From: Hordeum vulgare subsp. vulgare
Taxonomy: Eukaryota; Streptophyta; Magnoliopsida; Poales; Poaceae
NCBI RefSeq assembly: GCF_904849725.1
Contig: NC_058524.1
Location: 29,605,001-29,669,000, forward strand
Direction of reading: 5' to 3'
DNA length: 64,000 nucleotides
Shown here piece by piece: positions 33,942 to 46,664 of this stretch (the first letter of the stretch is position 1; each line of letters begins with the position of its first letter). The translations under genes were made by a program, and so were the position numbers. The notes below the pieces were generated by a model that did no database searches, had not been told where the DNA came from, and worked only from the letters and a program-made list of their open reading frames with translations.

Positions 33942-35718
33942 CACTAGTAGAAAACAGGGCTTTGGTTCGGGCTCGAAAAACATATTAGTCCCGGTTCCTT
34001 TACGAACCGGGACTAATGTTAGTATTAGTCCCGGTTCGAGCGGCAAAGGCGCCGGTCAGGCATTAGTCCCGGTTCAAATGGGACCTTTAGTCCCGGTTCG
34101 TGTCTCGAACCGGGACTAAAGGGTTTGGAGGATTTAGTCCCGTTTCGTGTCTTGGACCTTTAGTCCCGGTTCGTGTCTCGAACCGGGACTAAAGGGTTTG
34201 GAGGATTTAGTCCCGGTTCGTGTCTTGATCCGGGACTAAAGGGTAGACCTTTAGTCCCGGTTCGTGACACGAACCGGGACTAAAGGTGTTCAGATTTTTT
34301 TTTCTGTTTTTAAATTCTTGTTTGTACTTTCTGTTTTAAATTGCTTATATCTTTTAGGATATTTGATGTTTTTGATTGATTCTTTTTGCATTAGATTCAA
34401 AATTTTGTCTGGTTTCTATTTGTGCCATTAGTTTTCAAATTTGAATGGTTTAAATTTGAATTTGTTTAAATTTGCTTCAAACCCAGTTTTTGAATAACTT
34501 GAGTTTACAAATAGTTTTTAATTTAATTCTTTTTGCTCCCACTCATGTGTTAGATTTTTGTCACAGTAAGATTTATTTGGTTATTTTTCGAATAATTTAA
34601 ATTAGGATTTTAATTAAAGAAATATTGTTTAGCTTATATAGTTGTTTTAGTCATTTAATTGTTGTTTTTTATTATTTTTAGTTAGTTCTTTCTGTAGATT
34701 TTAACATGTTGTAGTATGGTGCATATTTATTGCACAAAAAATCTACAATTCAATTAATTTTAATAAAATGCCTTTGTAGCAGATGGGTTTTCGTCTGGAA
34801 CCTTGATACTTTGAGTTTTGTAGAAAATAAACAAAAATGATAAAATCTTCAAAAAATAAACAAAAATGATAAAATCTTCAAAAAATAAAATCCTTTGAGA
34901 TGTTGTTAGGTTTTAGTTCTAGTCGGTATAGAAATTTTGAGATATGAATTTTGACCGTTTTTGCAAAAAAAGGAAAAAAAATGAAGGGCCATAACTTTTG
35001 CATACGACGTCTAAAAAAAATTAATATATAAAAAAAAACTAGAAAAAATTGGTACTCGATTTCACCCGGGCTTGCCCGGTGAAGTTTTCTCACATGCTCA
35101 AAATTCCAAATGGAAAAAAAGTTATTTCAAAAAGAAGTTTTTTCCAAAAAAAAGAAAAATAATTTTATTTAAAAATATTAGGTTGTTTTCATTGAAATTC
35201 ACTATTATTGTTACTTATTAAGTTTATTTCAATAATTGTTTGTAATTCAAAAAATTAAATCCTGTGACATGACATCAAGACCCAAGTTGTTTAGGATTGA
35301 TAGCTTACTATTGTCAGGAAAACAACAAGTGCACACTTGGCAACTAGGGACGATAGAACCAGAATGTTAAGCGTGCTCGGGCTGAAGCAGTGAAAGGATG
35401 GGTGGTCGGCCGGGAAGTTAGACAATTTGAAATGAGTGATCCATGCTAGAGCAGTGAGGATGGGTGATTAGAGATTAAATTGTCAAATAATTCAAAGATT
35501 AGAAAATTGGAATAAAAAATAAAAATTAAAAAAAATATACCTTTTCGGGTCAAACAAAAAAAAACCAGACGGGACTAAAGGTACTCCCTCCGAGGCGGCC
35601 ACGTGGAACACCTTTTGTCCCGGCTTGGAACAGGGCCGGGACTAAAGGTTAGGCCTTTAGTCCCGCCCCTTTAGTCCCGGTTGGTGAACCGGGACTAAAG
35701 ACCCTGTCCCCACTAGTG
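33942..35718. mobile_element. Non-autonomous CACTA element (1777 bp), TSD ATA
   Basis: Starts CACTAGTAGAAAA and ends CCCCACTAGTG, with ATA on both sides (33939-33941 and 35719-35721), the 3-base duplication of CACTA elements. Both ends carry many TTTAGTCCCGGTTCG subterminal repeats in both orientations. Three perfect hairpins with 17-base or longer arms stand at 34084-34122, 34157-34195 and 34248-34287, and another at 35669-35700. The middle is AT-rich and codes nothing, so movement would need transposase from another element. Confidence 0.93.
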
Positions 35719-35721
35719 ATA

Positions 35722-36880
35722 CGAAAATAAATGTGTTGCGCAAATTTTTTTATCTAGCATAAAAAAGAGTAAAAATGTAGTATTGTGGGGGTTTTGTGGG
35801 GAGGTTGCCTTGTGTTGGGGAAGTCACTAGAGCAAACCGAAAGGAAATCCCCAAAAGAAAGCAGCACCATACCTTAATGATCTTTAGCCACCACGTCGAC
35901 GATGGCAAACGCTTCCTCCTATATGAAACTAGAAGCCACATCTTTTATGCTTTATATCTAAATAGCTAGCCTCCATGAACCCGTTTTCTTTCTACACGCA
36001 AGCATGCCACCTCATCATGCAACATCCATGAGAAAATGTTCACCGCAGCATGCAATTATGCATGTGAAAAAACACACCTCAACATGTAAATATGCATGAT
36101 AATTTCCATTTTATATTATATTTATATTTCATAAATATTTTACAACTATGTAATTATCAGACATAGTAAACCATATGGATGTTGAGTTCTGCTTCAGTAC
36201 AATTCTCTTAAAAGTTTACACGAATCTTAAAATTACATAAAATGTGTATTCTTGTAATCCATGATCAGCTAATTCTAATCCCTATTCTGTCAATGTATCA
36301 AACAAGAGATCATAACGATGTAATACATTTTATTGATGGGGTATCTTTTAATCTTCATTTTTAATCTACATCGAAATATGTAAAGTTTTCTAGGGGGGAT
36401 GTGTGTGTGTGGGGGGGGGGGGGGGTACTGAAGCAAAAGTTTCTTTAATTTTAGTTCTCATATTATTACTTCAAACGTTCATGTTCCATACAACAATATT
36501 TAATTAAAATATATCAGAAAACATTCACGCAACAATGTACGGGATATCATCTACTTAATCTTAATGGACCCAACCTGCGGTGCCGCCAAACCTGCATGCA
36601 ACAGGGTAGAAAGGCATAGCGATTGGGATACTAACCTGGCAACAGACCCGTTATTTCTTGAATGATCCTTTATGCTTAAAATACATACACATAGTTATAA
36701 TGTTATATACAAGACGAATATGTTGACAAATCACAATCTTTCCTTGCAACATATGAAGATGAGGTATTCATTTTGTCAAGCTCTGTTGAATAATTAATAA
36801 AGGTCGGGAGTAATACTCCTTTTTTTTAAAAAACAAAAAACATCTGAAGATGAGAATAGCAAGTTGTAACATTAAGACAC
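35722..36880. other. AT-rich intergenic DNA, no gene seen
   Basis: About 1.16 kb with no ORF or transposon end that I can support. A 15-base G run is at 36411-36425, preceded by a short GT repeat. Confidence 0.5.
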
Positions 36881-36883
36881 ATA

Positions 36884-37885
36884 GGGTGTGTTTGGTAGCA
36901 TGCACAAGGGTGCATGAGACTAAAAAATTCCCTTCCCAACCCACTTTTAGATGTTTGGTAGGTTGTATGGGCTCTCCTGAGCATAGTCCACTTGATGCAA
37001 AAAACGTCCAGAACGAGGCTGAGGAGAGCACCCGCGTAGAGGCGAGCTGGGCTGAGCTTAGCTCTGTTCGACCCACTGCCCCGAGCCCCCGACCCACGAA
37101 GCGCTCCCCTCCCCCTCGTCCTCCTCCTCCCGACCTAGCCCCCTCCTCCTCCTCCTCCCGACCTAGCCGCCAGAAGGGAGCCGCCCCCACCCCCTCCCGA
37201 CCTAGCCGCCAGAAGGGCGCGCCACCGGTCCCTCCCCGCCGTCCCGCCGTCCCGCCAGCCCCTCCCCGCCGTCCCGCCGGCCCGCCGTCGCCTCCCCACC
37301 ACAGGTAGCCACCCTCCTCTTCCCCCTCCCCTCCGCGAGGCCGAAGCCGTCGGCTCGCCGCCCTGCCGTCGCCTCCACCATCCACCCCTCCCCCTCCCCC
37401 TCCGCCAGGCTGAGGCCGCCGGCTTGCCGGCCCGCTGGCGCCTCCACCCCTCCCCCTGGCTTTCCTGAACAGAAGCTGCCATAGTTGTATTTGAGTCATT
37501 CTCTTTTATTAAAAGCAAAGTTCAAATGCAGATATGCCCTGGATTAGATAGATGACAGTGTTTTTCAGATACATGCTACCTAGATTAGATAGATGACCGT
37601 GTTTTGTCGGAATTGTTTCCTAAAATGTTGATATGTTGTGTCAATATTGTCTTGGCGTCAAAAAATATATTCATGCAACCTAGCTCAGATACATGCTACC
37701 AAACACAGTCTTGGCATAACATGTCTCGTTTGATGCAGCCTATCAAACACAATCTCAGTTCAACATGCGTCAATACATACACTGCTACCAAACAACTGCA
37801 GTTGCATGTACTGGGCATGTTTATACTCAACATGTCTCAAATGGGAACAACTAGCATAGGATGGGAACTGCTTCCAAACACACCC
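36884..37885. mobile_element. Harbinger/Tourist-like element with a GC-rich core (1002 bp), 3-base TSD ATA
   Basis: Termini GGGTGTGTTTGGTAGCA and, reverse-complemented from the right, GGGTGTGTTTGGAAGCA form a 17-base inverted repeat with one mismatch. ATA flanks both ends (36881-36883 and 37886-37888). The core at about 37020-37470 is strongly GC-rich with CCTCCCCGCC-type repeats, quite unlike the AT-rich ends. Open frames across it are low-complexity (Pro/Arg or Gly/Arg) and not credible proteins. The core looks like captured 5'-UTR or first-exon sequence of a host gene. The superfamily is inferred from TIR and TSD length. Confidence 0.65.
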
Positions 37886-37888
37886 ATA

Positions 37889-39242
37889 GGGACTACTTGC
37901 ACGACTATCGTCTCGATTGAAAATACCATCCCTTTCAGCACAAATATAATGATAAGACCAAGGAGCGGGGTTACACATTCCTAATTGTTGTCTTAGCATA
38001 CACATTTGCCCATGTAATTAAATTACTAGGCCCGTGATGAATTAATATTTTTTTCCGGGAACTTCCCAGCACTTTCGTGGCTTTTTCAGCGTCCGTATCC
38101 CCCATAGGTGTGTCCAGACGTTGCTGTGTGCATTCCTTTAATTACCATTTTGTATCATACAAGTGGCAATGAACTTAGTTGGCTTCGCTCCTCCTCCAGC
38201 AAACACTCCCTCGAATTTAACAGTTAGCACATTTCAGCTGGGTAACATTTTTTTTCTTTTCAAAACGGAGTTGGGTAACAATTTAGAACAGTCGTTACTA
38301 TATGATGTAAAATATGTTTTCCTTTTCTGAATAACTTAACACCTTCGTGTGTGTTCCACGACTCTCCAACATCATCCAACATGCATGACAATGGACAAGT
38401 CAACAAATGGGGATTTCCAGATATAATTTCTTACACACCTCCTGTCAATATGTATTCAAGAAGATGACAGTTAGTTTTCCAAAGATAATTTTTGTGTGGC
38501 AGGCGCCGAAAATAACACCACTGAAAAGGACGGAAACCTTCTTCACGAGAATACCTGCATCCCCGTTCCATCAAGAAAGACAAAGATAGATAACATACAG
38601 GGTATATATACTATGCGTTATGGCCTTAGTTATGGAATACAGGCAAACTTCAAAGCACATCGAGCTGGCTAAAGGTGTAGGCAATCTGGTAGCTAGTGAG
38701 TACCTTGGGCGCCTAGCTAACTAGGTACCGAATATTGGCTTATTAGCTCATTGATCTATATATGTATATTGTTCTAGGACGGTTTGCCGTTGTTGTGTTC
38801 TTAATTAATAATATAGGGTTCCGTGGTGAAATATTTTATTCTGATGAGGATATTCTTTAGGGATTTAAGTAGAAGTGTTTGATTACCTCTAAAAAAAGAC
38901 TGTTTGCGGTTACATCGAAATATACGGAAACCGTGACGTTCTCTTGCAATATCACTGGTTATATCCTAGTAGAGAAAATCACTAGATATCGAGATCCAAC
39001 ACCAAAAAGATATTATCATTGGTTATATCCTTAAAGAGAAAATCACTAAATATCCGGATCCGACGGCCAGAAAGATATGTCTATGACAGACGTGAAGGAT
39101 ACATGGTTTTACTATCTCTAAATATCCACCGTGAGATAAATCACTGGATATATAGTAGTCGGTTTTAGGAGTACTATAATTTAGTGGATGTAATTTAACC
39201 AATTATTTTTTTTGGAAGTCAACCAAATTTTCTGCTACCTAA
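37889..39242. other. Intergenic DNA with a 64 bp imperfect tandem duplication
   Basis: No gene seen. 38951-39014 and 39015-39078 are imperfect copies of a 64 bp unit (ATCACTGGTTATATCC... against ATCATTGGTTATATCC...). Confidence 0.55.
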
Positions 39243-39549
39243 GGGTTCCTTTGATTCAAAGAAACCTTATAGGATTTTTGAATGGTTAGAATTCTTTTGA
39301 TTTCTTTCCTACGTTGATCATTTCATTTATAGGACTGAATCTTATAGGAATATTTCCTAAGAAATCATGTGTAAATCATTTCATAAGAAATCTAGCATCC
39401 ACTCCAACCTAATATTTAGAGTTCATTTGTTTTTTCTATGGCATCAAACACTTTCAACTAATCCTACGGGATTTAAGTGGGCATGCCACTCCAATCATGT
39501 GGTTTTTCTATTCCTATCTTTTCAGAATCCTGCCAATCAAAGAGGGCCT
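39243..39549. mobile_element. Tourist-like MITE (about 306 bp)
   Basis: Left end GGGTTCCTTTGATTCAAAG; the right end, reverse-complemented, reads AGGCCCTCTTTGATTGGCAG. TAA precedes the left end and TAA follows the right end if one base is allowed in the terminus. Composition and CTTTGATT termini are typical of Tourist-type MITEs of grasses. No coding capacity. Confidence 0.65.
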
Positions 39550-39551
39550 TA

Positions 39552-40447
39552 AACTCCTAATTCATAGTTTCCATCGAAATAAAGTTTTTGTAGTTTAAGC
39601 TCTGAATTTCTAGATATTATGATAATTTCGTAGGTTGATCTTTCTTGCCACAGTATGAATGTGTGACTCGTTTTTTCATAGAGAGTAAGAGGAATGTATG
39701 ACTAGCTAGTTAGAATTCATCATATTGTGCCAATGGAGAAAAGGACATTTATAGTGTATATCTATTAACATGAGTATACTTTCGTCAGATATTCTTCATT
39801 CTAGTACCCGCAGAGTCATCAGCGTGCATCCCCATCGCCGAGATCTTTGCACAAGCAAACGAATAAAGCGACCGAGTACATCTTTCCGCGACGGTTCAAA
39901 GCTTAGGGCTCTTAATCAATTATTATTAGTTAGTATATGGAAGACTATAGCAGCACACTGGCATACTACTAAAGCATGGGTTTTTCATCTTCTCTGAAAT
40001 AGCATGTCTTTTTCCTTGTGAAGGTAGGTTCAAGTTGGATTGCTGCATGGTGAGGTCGGCTGACAGCGAGAGAAAAGCGGAACAGCTTCTCGCCCTTGGG
40101 TTGGCCGCTGTTTGTTTTGATTAAGCTCTGTTGACGCGTCATTCATGTATAATTTTGAAACACCTGCCCGACTTAACAACGAAATGGAGGGCGGTACTCT
40201 GGAGTAAAGTACTGTTTCTTTGGAGATTTAACAGCGTAAATACTAGTACAACGTAAAATGGGTCAAACCACAGTGACATGTTTGAGTACGTGTAAGTGAC
40301 ATTGTGACTGATTCGTGAATGGTGACAGCTGATAGAAGTAAACAAGAATATACGAATGACTGCATATGGCATGATTTCAGGGTGGGAGCAGTAGAGGTAC
40401 CAAAATTTCTTCTAATAAAAATAAATGTTACACTTTTTCAGCCCTAA
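39552..40447. other. Intergenic DNA, no gene seen
   Basis: About 900 AT-rich bases with no feature that I can support. Confidence 0.5.
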
Positions 40448-41683
40448 GAGCAACTCCAACCGGCTGACCCAAACGGACGGCGATTTTGTTCGCTTTTTTT
40501 CCGTTTGGGTCGTCAGCCGGTTCTGTGTCCGTCCGGTCTATGATTTGGGTCGGAAGCGCGTCCAACGCGTCTATCCATATTTGTCCGTATGACCGGCTAG
40601 TCGCGGGTTTTTTAAATACAAATATTTTGCATTTTTTTGAAAAGCAAACGAAATAGCATAGTTTCACTACCGAAATAAAATATAGCAAAATTTTACAAGC
40701 CCAATAAAAATTAAATAGTCTAAAAGATAATCCTATTGGTTGCCAACATGATCCCAGATATGCTCAACCAAATCATCTTGTAATTCCAATCACGCATTTT
40801 ATGATCAAATCGGATGAACTGTGCAAATGATGTCGCTTCTCTGCCATGCTGAGGCACCACATTGTCACCCTGAAACTCAAACCCTTGATCGTGGAGACGT
40901 TCCGGGGGCTCATCCTCTACATCATATTGTGCATGATCACACAAGCGGTCATCACTTCCAACAACTTCTTGGTTTTCCAAGTTCTAGCAGGATACCAAAA
41001 TATGTCCCATCGAGATTGCAGAACACCAAAGGCACGCTCAACATCCTTCCTATCACTCTCTTGCCCTTGGGCAAATCTTTTCCTCTTCTCTCCGACAGGG
41101 TTGGAGATTGTCTTCACAATAGTGATCCTCTTCTCTCTTGGGTTGTGTCTGTAGTAGTCGGCTCTCTCAAGTACTCAGGGCCAAGCACTGCAACCACAGC
41201 CTTACAGAGTCTGTACAGTGACTCTAGGCACGTAGACTCACTCATACGGACGTATTCATCGATAAGATCACCGGATACTACGTAAGCAAGCATTCGGATA
41301 GCTGCAGTTCATTTTTGATAATATGAGAAGCCAATCTTTCCAATGGCATCCTCTTCGCACTTGAAGTACTCATCCTATCCGACCACCCCCTCTCGAATCC
41401 GGTTGAAAACATGCCAAGCCGTACGGAAACGACGCCGAAATTTCTGATGTTTGAATAGCGGATTGCTTGTGTCAAAGTAGTCCTTTCATAGAAGGAAATG
41501 GCCGCTCTCTCGGTTGCAATTCAACGCCGGAACATGTCCCGGAATCGAGAACCGAAACAACGGCCGCTGCCTATTAAGGTGGTCATGGAGCAACACGGCA
41601 AGCAGCATCTCCTCATCGTCGGATGAGGAATTGTTGGAGTCGCACATAATATTATAGAAAAAGAACTCGTCGACGCAGTCCAT
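40448..41683 (-). pseudogene. PIF/Harbinger transposase relic with the catalytic core missing
   Basis: The N-terminus (minus, 41683-41486) reads NNSSSDDEEMLLAVLLHDHL and SIPGHVPALNCNRESGHF. Further on, FRRRF, a damaged AAIRMLAYVVSGDLIDEYVR and EPTTTDT appear in shifting frames. The reading then jumps to KTISNPVGEKRKRFAQGQES, RKDVERAFGVLQSRWDIF and VMTACVIMHNMM, the C-terminal signature of the plant Harbinger transposase. The segment that should carry the DDE catalytic residues (the family's 'SIDCMHW...GSHNDINVL' region) is absent, so it cannot act. The left end GAGCAACTCCAACCGGCTGA at 40448, preceded by TAA, fits one Harbinger terminus. I could not find the matching right end. Confidence 0.85.
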
Positions 41684-42830
41684 TTGTACCTTGAGTCAAA
41701 CTGTCGAACAACTTGCACGCATGGACGACGAAGCTAACCGGCTTCGGTGGATTGGGGTCGGGAAAGCTGCGGTGGCCCGACGGTGATGCAGCCGGCGGCA
41801 TGGGTAGGCGCAGGTCGGTACGGGAGGAGGCACCAGAACTGGGCGGCGACGGCGACGTGCTGGGGTGAGGCGAGGGCGTAATAACAATATGCAGATGACA
41901 AAGTAAGTATCACGACATAGTTCATGAAAGAATCTGCAATAACAATATATACAACAACTCCGGAAAGTCAATGTAATCGATGGATACATTAAACTGGCCA
42001 TTTTCAACCAAGATGCAACTAACATGGAAGCAAATATATCTCAGGTATGTAAAGAATACAAAATGCCTTAAGAAGGCTTTAAATAAAAGCAAAGGGCATC
42101 AATATCCCCACCTGACCACTGGGAGAAGGATAACCAAGCTAACTTCGTCCTTCAACAAACTTGTTTCTGAAATGCTATCCTTTGATTTGCAGGAATATGG
42201 AGAAGAAGGTGTAATAAAGCAAGGTGTGTACACAGTTGTACTCACAAGACTTACTTCATATCTATACTAAATATGCGTCATTATCAAGGAAGAGGTATGA
42301 ATAGGTTAAGCGATAACAAAGCACTAATCTTCCTATGGAGACACACTACAACTTGCGTGTGTGATAAGGTAAAATGAAATCATCTACCCTATCCACCAAA
42401 CAATACACTACCATGGATCCCCCTCGCATCTTCCACAAGGAATCATCCACAGGGCACTAACACCGTTGGCAAATTCTGTTAAATGGGCGAAGACGTGAAG
42501 TGGTGTTAAGGTCTATCAACTAACAAAGTTAAGGGCATGAAAGTTTAAGCATTAATGGTTGTTTCTATGAACTTGTGCAATGTTACCAAGTCACCCATAA
42601 CCGTTGGTATGGACATTCGAATAGATTTAACACTGCATAGATGCACCAAGTTATCCATACATGTTTCATCGCCCCTGAAAGGACAACTAAGCACATTATA
42701 CACACACAGAGAATAGACGGTGACAGAATAGACGGTATGTATCCGTTAATAGTTGATGATTTCAAACACTTGCGAAAAATACGTATGACGTACGACGTCT
42801 CCAGCACCCATCGAGCAGTAGCCATGTGAT
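41684..42830. other. Region upstream of the Harbinger relic, no gene recognised
   Basis: The first part (to about 41900) is GC-rich and may be the 5' part of the Harbinger element. The rest is AT-rich with only small unremarkable frames. A short duplication, GAATAGACGGTGACAGAATAGACGG, split around 42712-42736, is the only repeat noted. Confidence 0.45.
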
Positions 42831-43960
42831 GTGGACGTGCTCAATCGCGAGCTGGTTGTGTCACATGAGAGTATCGTCAAGACCCTCACGGAGTTGAATG
42901 GTTTTGAGTGGAAGGAGAGGGATCAAATTATCGATGATAATCCTGATCTCTATGATAAAATATACAAGCTGCAAGAGGAGAAGGATGAACAAATCCTTGA
43001 GACGGGTGAGTTGAAGAAGGACTAATGAGGACATGAAAACCATTGTTAAACCCACAACCCCTGCTGCTATACATACTAGATAAATTACTAGAGCTCGTGC
43101 ACGTCAATTGAATTATCAAGTACTTCCGTTTCTTAGAAATCCTTCTAATGTCCATGAACAAATGATGCTGCCTAAATTAGATATTTTTTTTTACTTATGA
43201 ATGAAGGACCTAGCATGAACAAGAAGGATCACCATTGGAGCGGGATCAAGCATGGACAAGAAGGTGTGCATGCGGGAAAGAACATTGGAGTTTTCAGTGG
43301 TGATTTTGGCACTTGGAAGCCACCATAAGGAGAGCATGAAGGCTTGGACAAAATATACAAGATGCCACTTCATAAATTTCGTCCATAGGTTATTATAGGT
43401 GTTCTGTCACCTTATTTTCGGGTCAGACCGATGCAATTTTGAAATATCACATTATATGTTGTTTTTAGAATCCGTATGTGTGGGGAAACTGAGTTAGGGA
43501 GTTAGGTCGGTTTCGGACCCCACTTCCAAGGGTCACAGAATTCCCCTCTATCCCCCCATATATACAACTCTTTGGCCGCCGTTTAGACTAGAGTTTTTGT
43601 CTAGATTACAAGTTCGCCATAGCTGCAACTTCGCGTTCCTCGTTTGTGTTCTATGACCAGATCAAGACGTCACAGAACCCCACTTCATCAATAAATCTTT
43701 CCTCTTATAATAGCAATATCCATATTGCAATTTTAGTTTCTTGCTCGTTCTTCGTTTGCGTGCAGGAAATAGACCTTCGTGGTGAGGTTGATTGTGCTCC
43801 GGCATGGTCAATAACCTGTGGGAGTTGGTTTAGCAATTGCTAAGGTGTAGCGTCCATGCACGTTCGTAGTCGCATCGTTAAAGTCTACTCCACTGAAAAC
43901 AACAACCACCATCTCATCAAAAGACAAGGACAACTTTGCCTCTATCAAGGACATACAACT
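42831..43960 (+). mobile_element. 3' end of a Gypsy-type element: polyprotein tail and LTR remnant
   Basis: A 64-codon frame (42831-43025, rich in Asp, Glu and Lys, no known domain) is followed at about 43078 by ITRARARQLNYQVLPFLRNP and NVHEQMMLPKLDI. This matches the basic tail that closes several Triticeae Gypsy polyproteins just before the LTR. From about 43390 the sequence resembles an LTR: a GGGTCACAG... stretch, CCATATATACAACTC as a TATA box at about 43555-43570, then GGCCGCCGTTTAGACTAGAG. I cannot place exact LTR ends or a target duplication. Family not named. Confidence 0.5.
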
Positions 43961-44025
43961 TCTGAAGGCCGAGAGGACTCAAATGAAGATGGAGAAACCC
44001 CGTTACATGAGGAAGGGTAGAGACA

Positions 44026-44850
44026 AAAAAGCCCCCCCCCCCCCCCCCCCCGCTTTATATTATAAAGCAACAACCAACCGATACAACCAGTGCACTGGGG
44101 CCGCAGTAGAAACAAGCTCAAAAGGAAAAAAGAAAGAAATAAATGCCGACGCCGGCAGCTCAACTAAGCGAAGATGGCCAACAGCCGATGCACCCTTCGA
44201 AGAAGTACCACCGCACGCCTTGCATACCGAAGCCTCGCGTACCAAGAACACATTCAGGAAGGAATGCGATGACGACGACGTTACTGCCTGGACAAGTCCT
44301 AGGGTTTCCCCCGGTACGCAGATGACAGTGGGGAAGGGGTATCACTGATACCTCTCAGGAAGGTCCAGTGGCGCCCACGGGCGTAGCCACGCCGGATGCG
44401 GACGAGCCGCCAGGGATTTCTCCTACCCTGAAACCACCACCGTCACCCCAGACAATCGAAAATGCACCATCACCCCAGGCATATGCCACCATGATCACCG
44501 CACCAACTTCACCATCTCACTAAGGCCACCAACACGAGACCTGGAGGAAGGACGAGGAGATACCGGGCTGAGGGGCAACCGCAACACAGATGACAGGACG
44601 GGACAACCTCCACCACCGGGTGGAGCCGACCGGACGTAGCGACAGGGACTTGCCAGGACACCATATGCCTGCCCGGACCCCAATGGGCCAAGACAGTCCT
44701 AGCAGCCACGCTGCAGCACGCCGGCTGCTGGAACCATCACCACCGCAGCCACCGCCGTCTCGTCGCACCACCAGGGAGCCTTGCCGCCGCACCCCGCACA
44801 AGTGCATGGCCTCCCATCGTACCCTTCTACCTTACTTGGATATTGCATTA
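44026..44850 (-). mobile_element. Probable LINE 3' fragment, minus strand
   Basis: Read on the minus strand, the segment is GC-rich and ends GCTTTATAATATAAAGCGGGG with a long G run. This is like the 3' ends of Triticeae LINEs ('...ATAATATAAAGCGGGG'). On the plus strand the run is 20 C at 44032-44051. The body shares phrases with the GC-rich block at 50000-50870. No intact ORF, and no flanking duplication found. Confidence 0.4.
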
Positions 44851-46121
44851 ACATGACATAACATAAATAAAAGAGTGTATCAAAGTGACGTTAACAACTA
44901 TCCACCAAAAACAAGAGATAGATAAACATGAGACAAACAAGAACCCTAAGCATGCATTGTATGACAAGCAGGGCTAACAGAAACAAAGCAATCAGGTAGG
45001 ATAGGTAACGAAGACCAACTACAACATCGATATCCTAATGCAAGCAATGTGGTTGAAAGCAATATGATATTTCAAAATGGTCAAGGAGCTTGTTCTTGGC
45101 TGGAATTCATGCTTGGTACATTCACATGCCTTTCTCATAGCTTACATCATCTTCGAGTTCTATCCACGAATAAGCAAAGCACTAGAAGGAGCCAATCAAC
45201 CGATGCATGTTATAACTACGACAAAGATCCATTGTGCTCACGGAATGCAATGCATGACATAGCAAGGGTGATGTGTGAGTTAACTTAATGCAACATGAAT
45301 CAAAGTTAAATAGAGATAGCAAGCACAAATTAAAGCATCTTGTACTTGGTATTATTGAACAAAGGGATTGATATATGTTTTAAGATTAATCCAATTTTAG
45401 TTGATGCAAACATGTATGAAAGTTGCATAAATGGGATCTAGGGATTATTCTTATGAAGATGGTATATTAGATCATATGTTATTATCTTGGAAAATATTGT
45501 ATATGAATTATGTCGTTCAAATGATACATTAATGCATTTCAAATGGATGCAACATTAAAAAAAATGCTCAAACATGAATGCAAATTAAATATTCAAAACA
45601 AACAATTTTCGAGCTATGGATTGAAATATGAGGCGCGTTTAGGTGGACGCCCATGGCACGAACGTGGCTAAAGTGGCCTGGAACGGGTGCAGATGACCAA
45701 CATGTTTAGTTCTACGACGACTGCATCGGCGGCAGTGGTGCCCTCCTCCCTGCCCGAACCCTGGTCTTTGTCCCAGTATGCTGCCCTTCTTAGGTGGCGG
45801 GTGGCTGGCTGCCAAAGCTACTTTCTCCTTGCTTCTATGGACACCGCGGCGCGCGTTGCAGGTTGTTGAGTTGATCTTGCAAGCGGTCCTCCTCCTCCGG
45901 CTCCAGTGACACTCTGAATGGGTCCATCCGGTAGTGGATGGAAAAAAGGGCGGAAACGTGGTGGACGACGCTAGGATCGACTCGAGAGGGTGGAAGTGCT
46001 CTGGCTTTGGCGGGAAAACAATGTGAATGTGGCCAAATGCATGGGATTTGGGTGGGGGTTTGGATAGACCGAGGTTGTGAGAGTTCTATGTCATGGGCTT
46101 CCATACTCCCACAAACATTTC
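44851..46121. other. Intergenic DNA, no gene recognised
   Basis: AT-rich to about 45640, then a more GC-balanced stretch to 46100 with short open frames on both strands and no recognisable product. Confidence 0.45.
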
Positions 46122-46124
46122 TTA

Positions 46125-46396
46125 AGGACATGTATAATGGTGCTACCTTATGAGTGACACGTAGGATAAATGATGAGGTGAAGGAGAGAGAATTCATAAG
46201 AAAAGGGTTGTCTTCTCTTATTTAAAAGAAGACAAGAGATGATCTCTTAGCATAATATGCCTCATTATATTTTTAAGAATAGCTAGTTATTGAATAAAAG
46301 GCTAAGAGATGACTCATTGTAAGACATTTTTTTGTCTTCTCCAAATTACATGTAAGACTTAAGATAAAACTATATTATCAACTATTGTACATGCCC
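46125..46396. mobile_element. MITE (272 bp), TSD TTA
   Basis: Left end AGGACATGTATAATGG and right end, reverse-complemented, GGGCATGTACAATAG. TTA is on both sides (46122-46124 and 46397-46399). It is AT-rich and internally self-complementary (AGATGA...CTTAGCAT type). Termini and 3-base duplication suggest a Tourist/Harbinger-type MITE. The last bases are followed by a short tandem copy of ATGCCCTTACATTCAGTTTG. Confidence 0.65.
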
Positions 46397-46664
46397 TTAC
46401 ATTCAGTTTGCGGAATGCCCTTACATCCAGTTTGCGGGAATTCCGATGTGGGCGTACGGACAATTTCTAACGGACTTTTACTAAATGGTAACATGGCCTA
46501 ATCTAATTGCTCCCCTGATTTTCACTGGTGGGTCCGTCTCCCTTAATGAAACTTCCAACCAATCATACCCAACGAGCCTATAAATCCTCCGTAAAATGCA
46601 TGTACGTGTAGCATTACTCTAAAAAAATTCTGACGTGGGCACACGTTGGCATACATGCACCATG

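Noticed and set aside
36411..36425. G run as a G-quadruplex element
   Set aside because: A plain 15-base homopolymer with no spaced G tracts; likely length-variable and of no shown function.
36768..37499. 243-codon Gly/Arg-rich minus-strand frame
   Set aside because: Antisense reading of the GC-rich core of a transposon; low complexity.
42831..43025. 64-codon acidic/lysine-rich frame as a small host gene
   Set aside because: It is followed within 60 bases by a Gypsy polyprotein tail and LTR-like sequence, so it is more likely part of that element.
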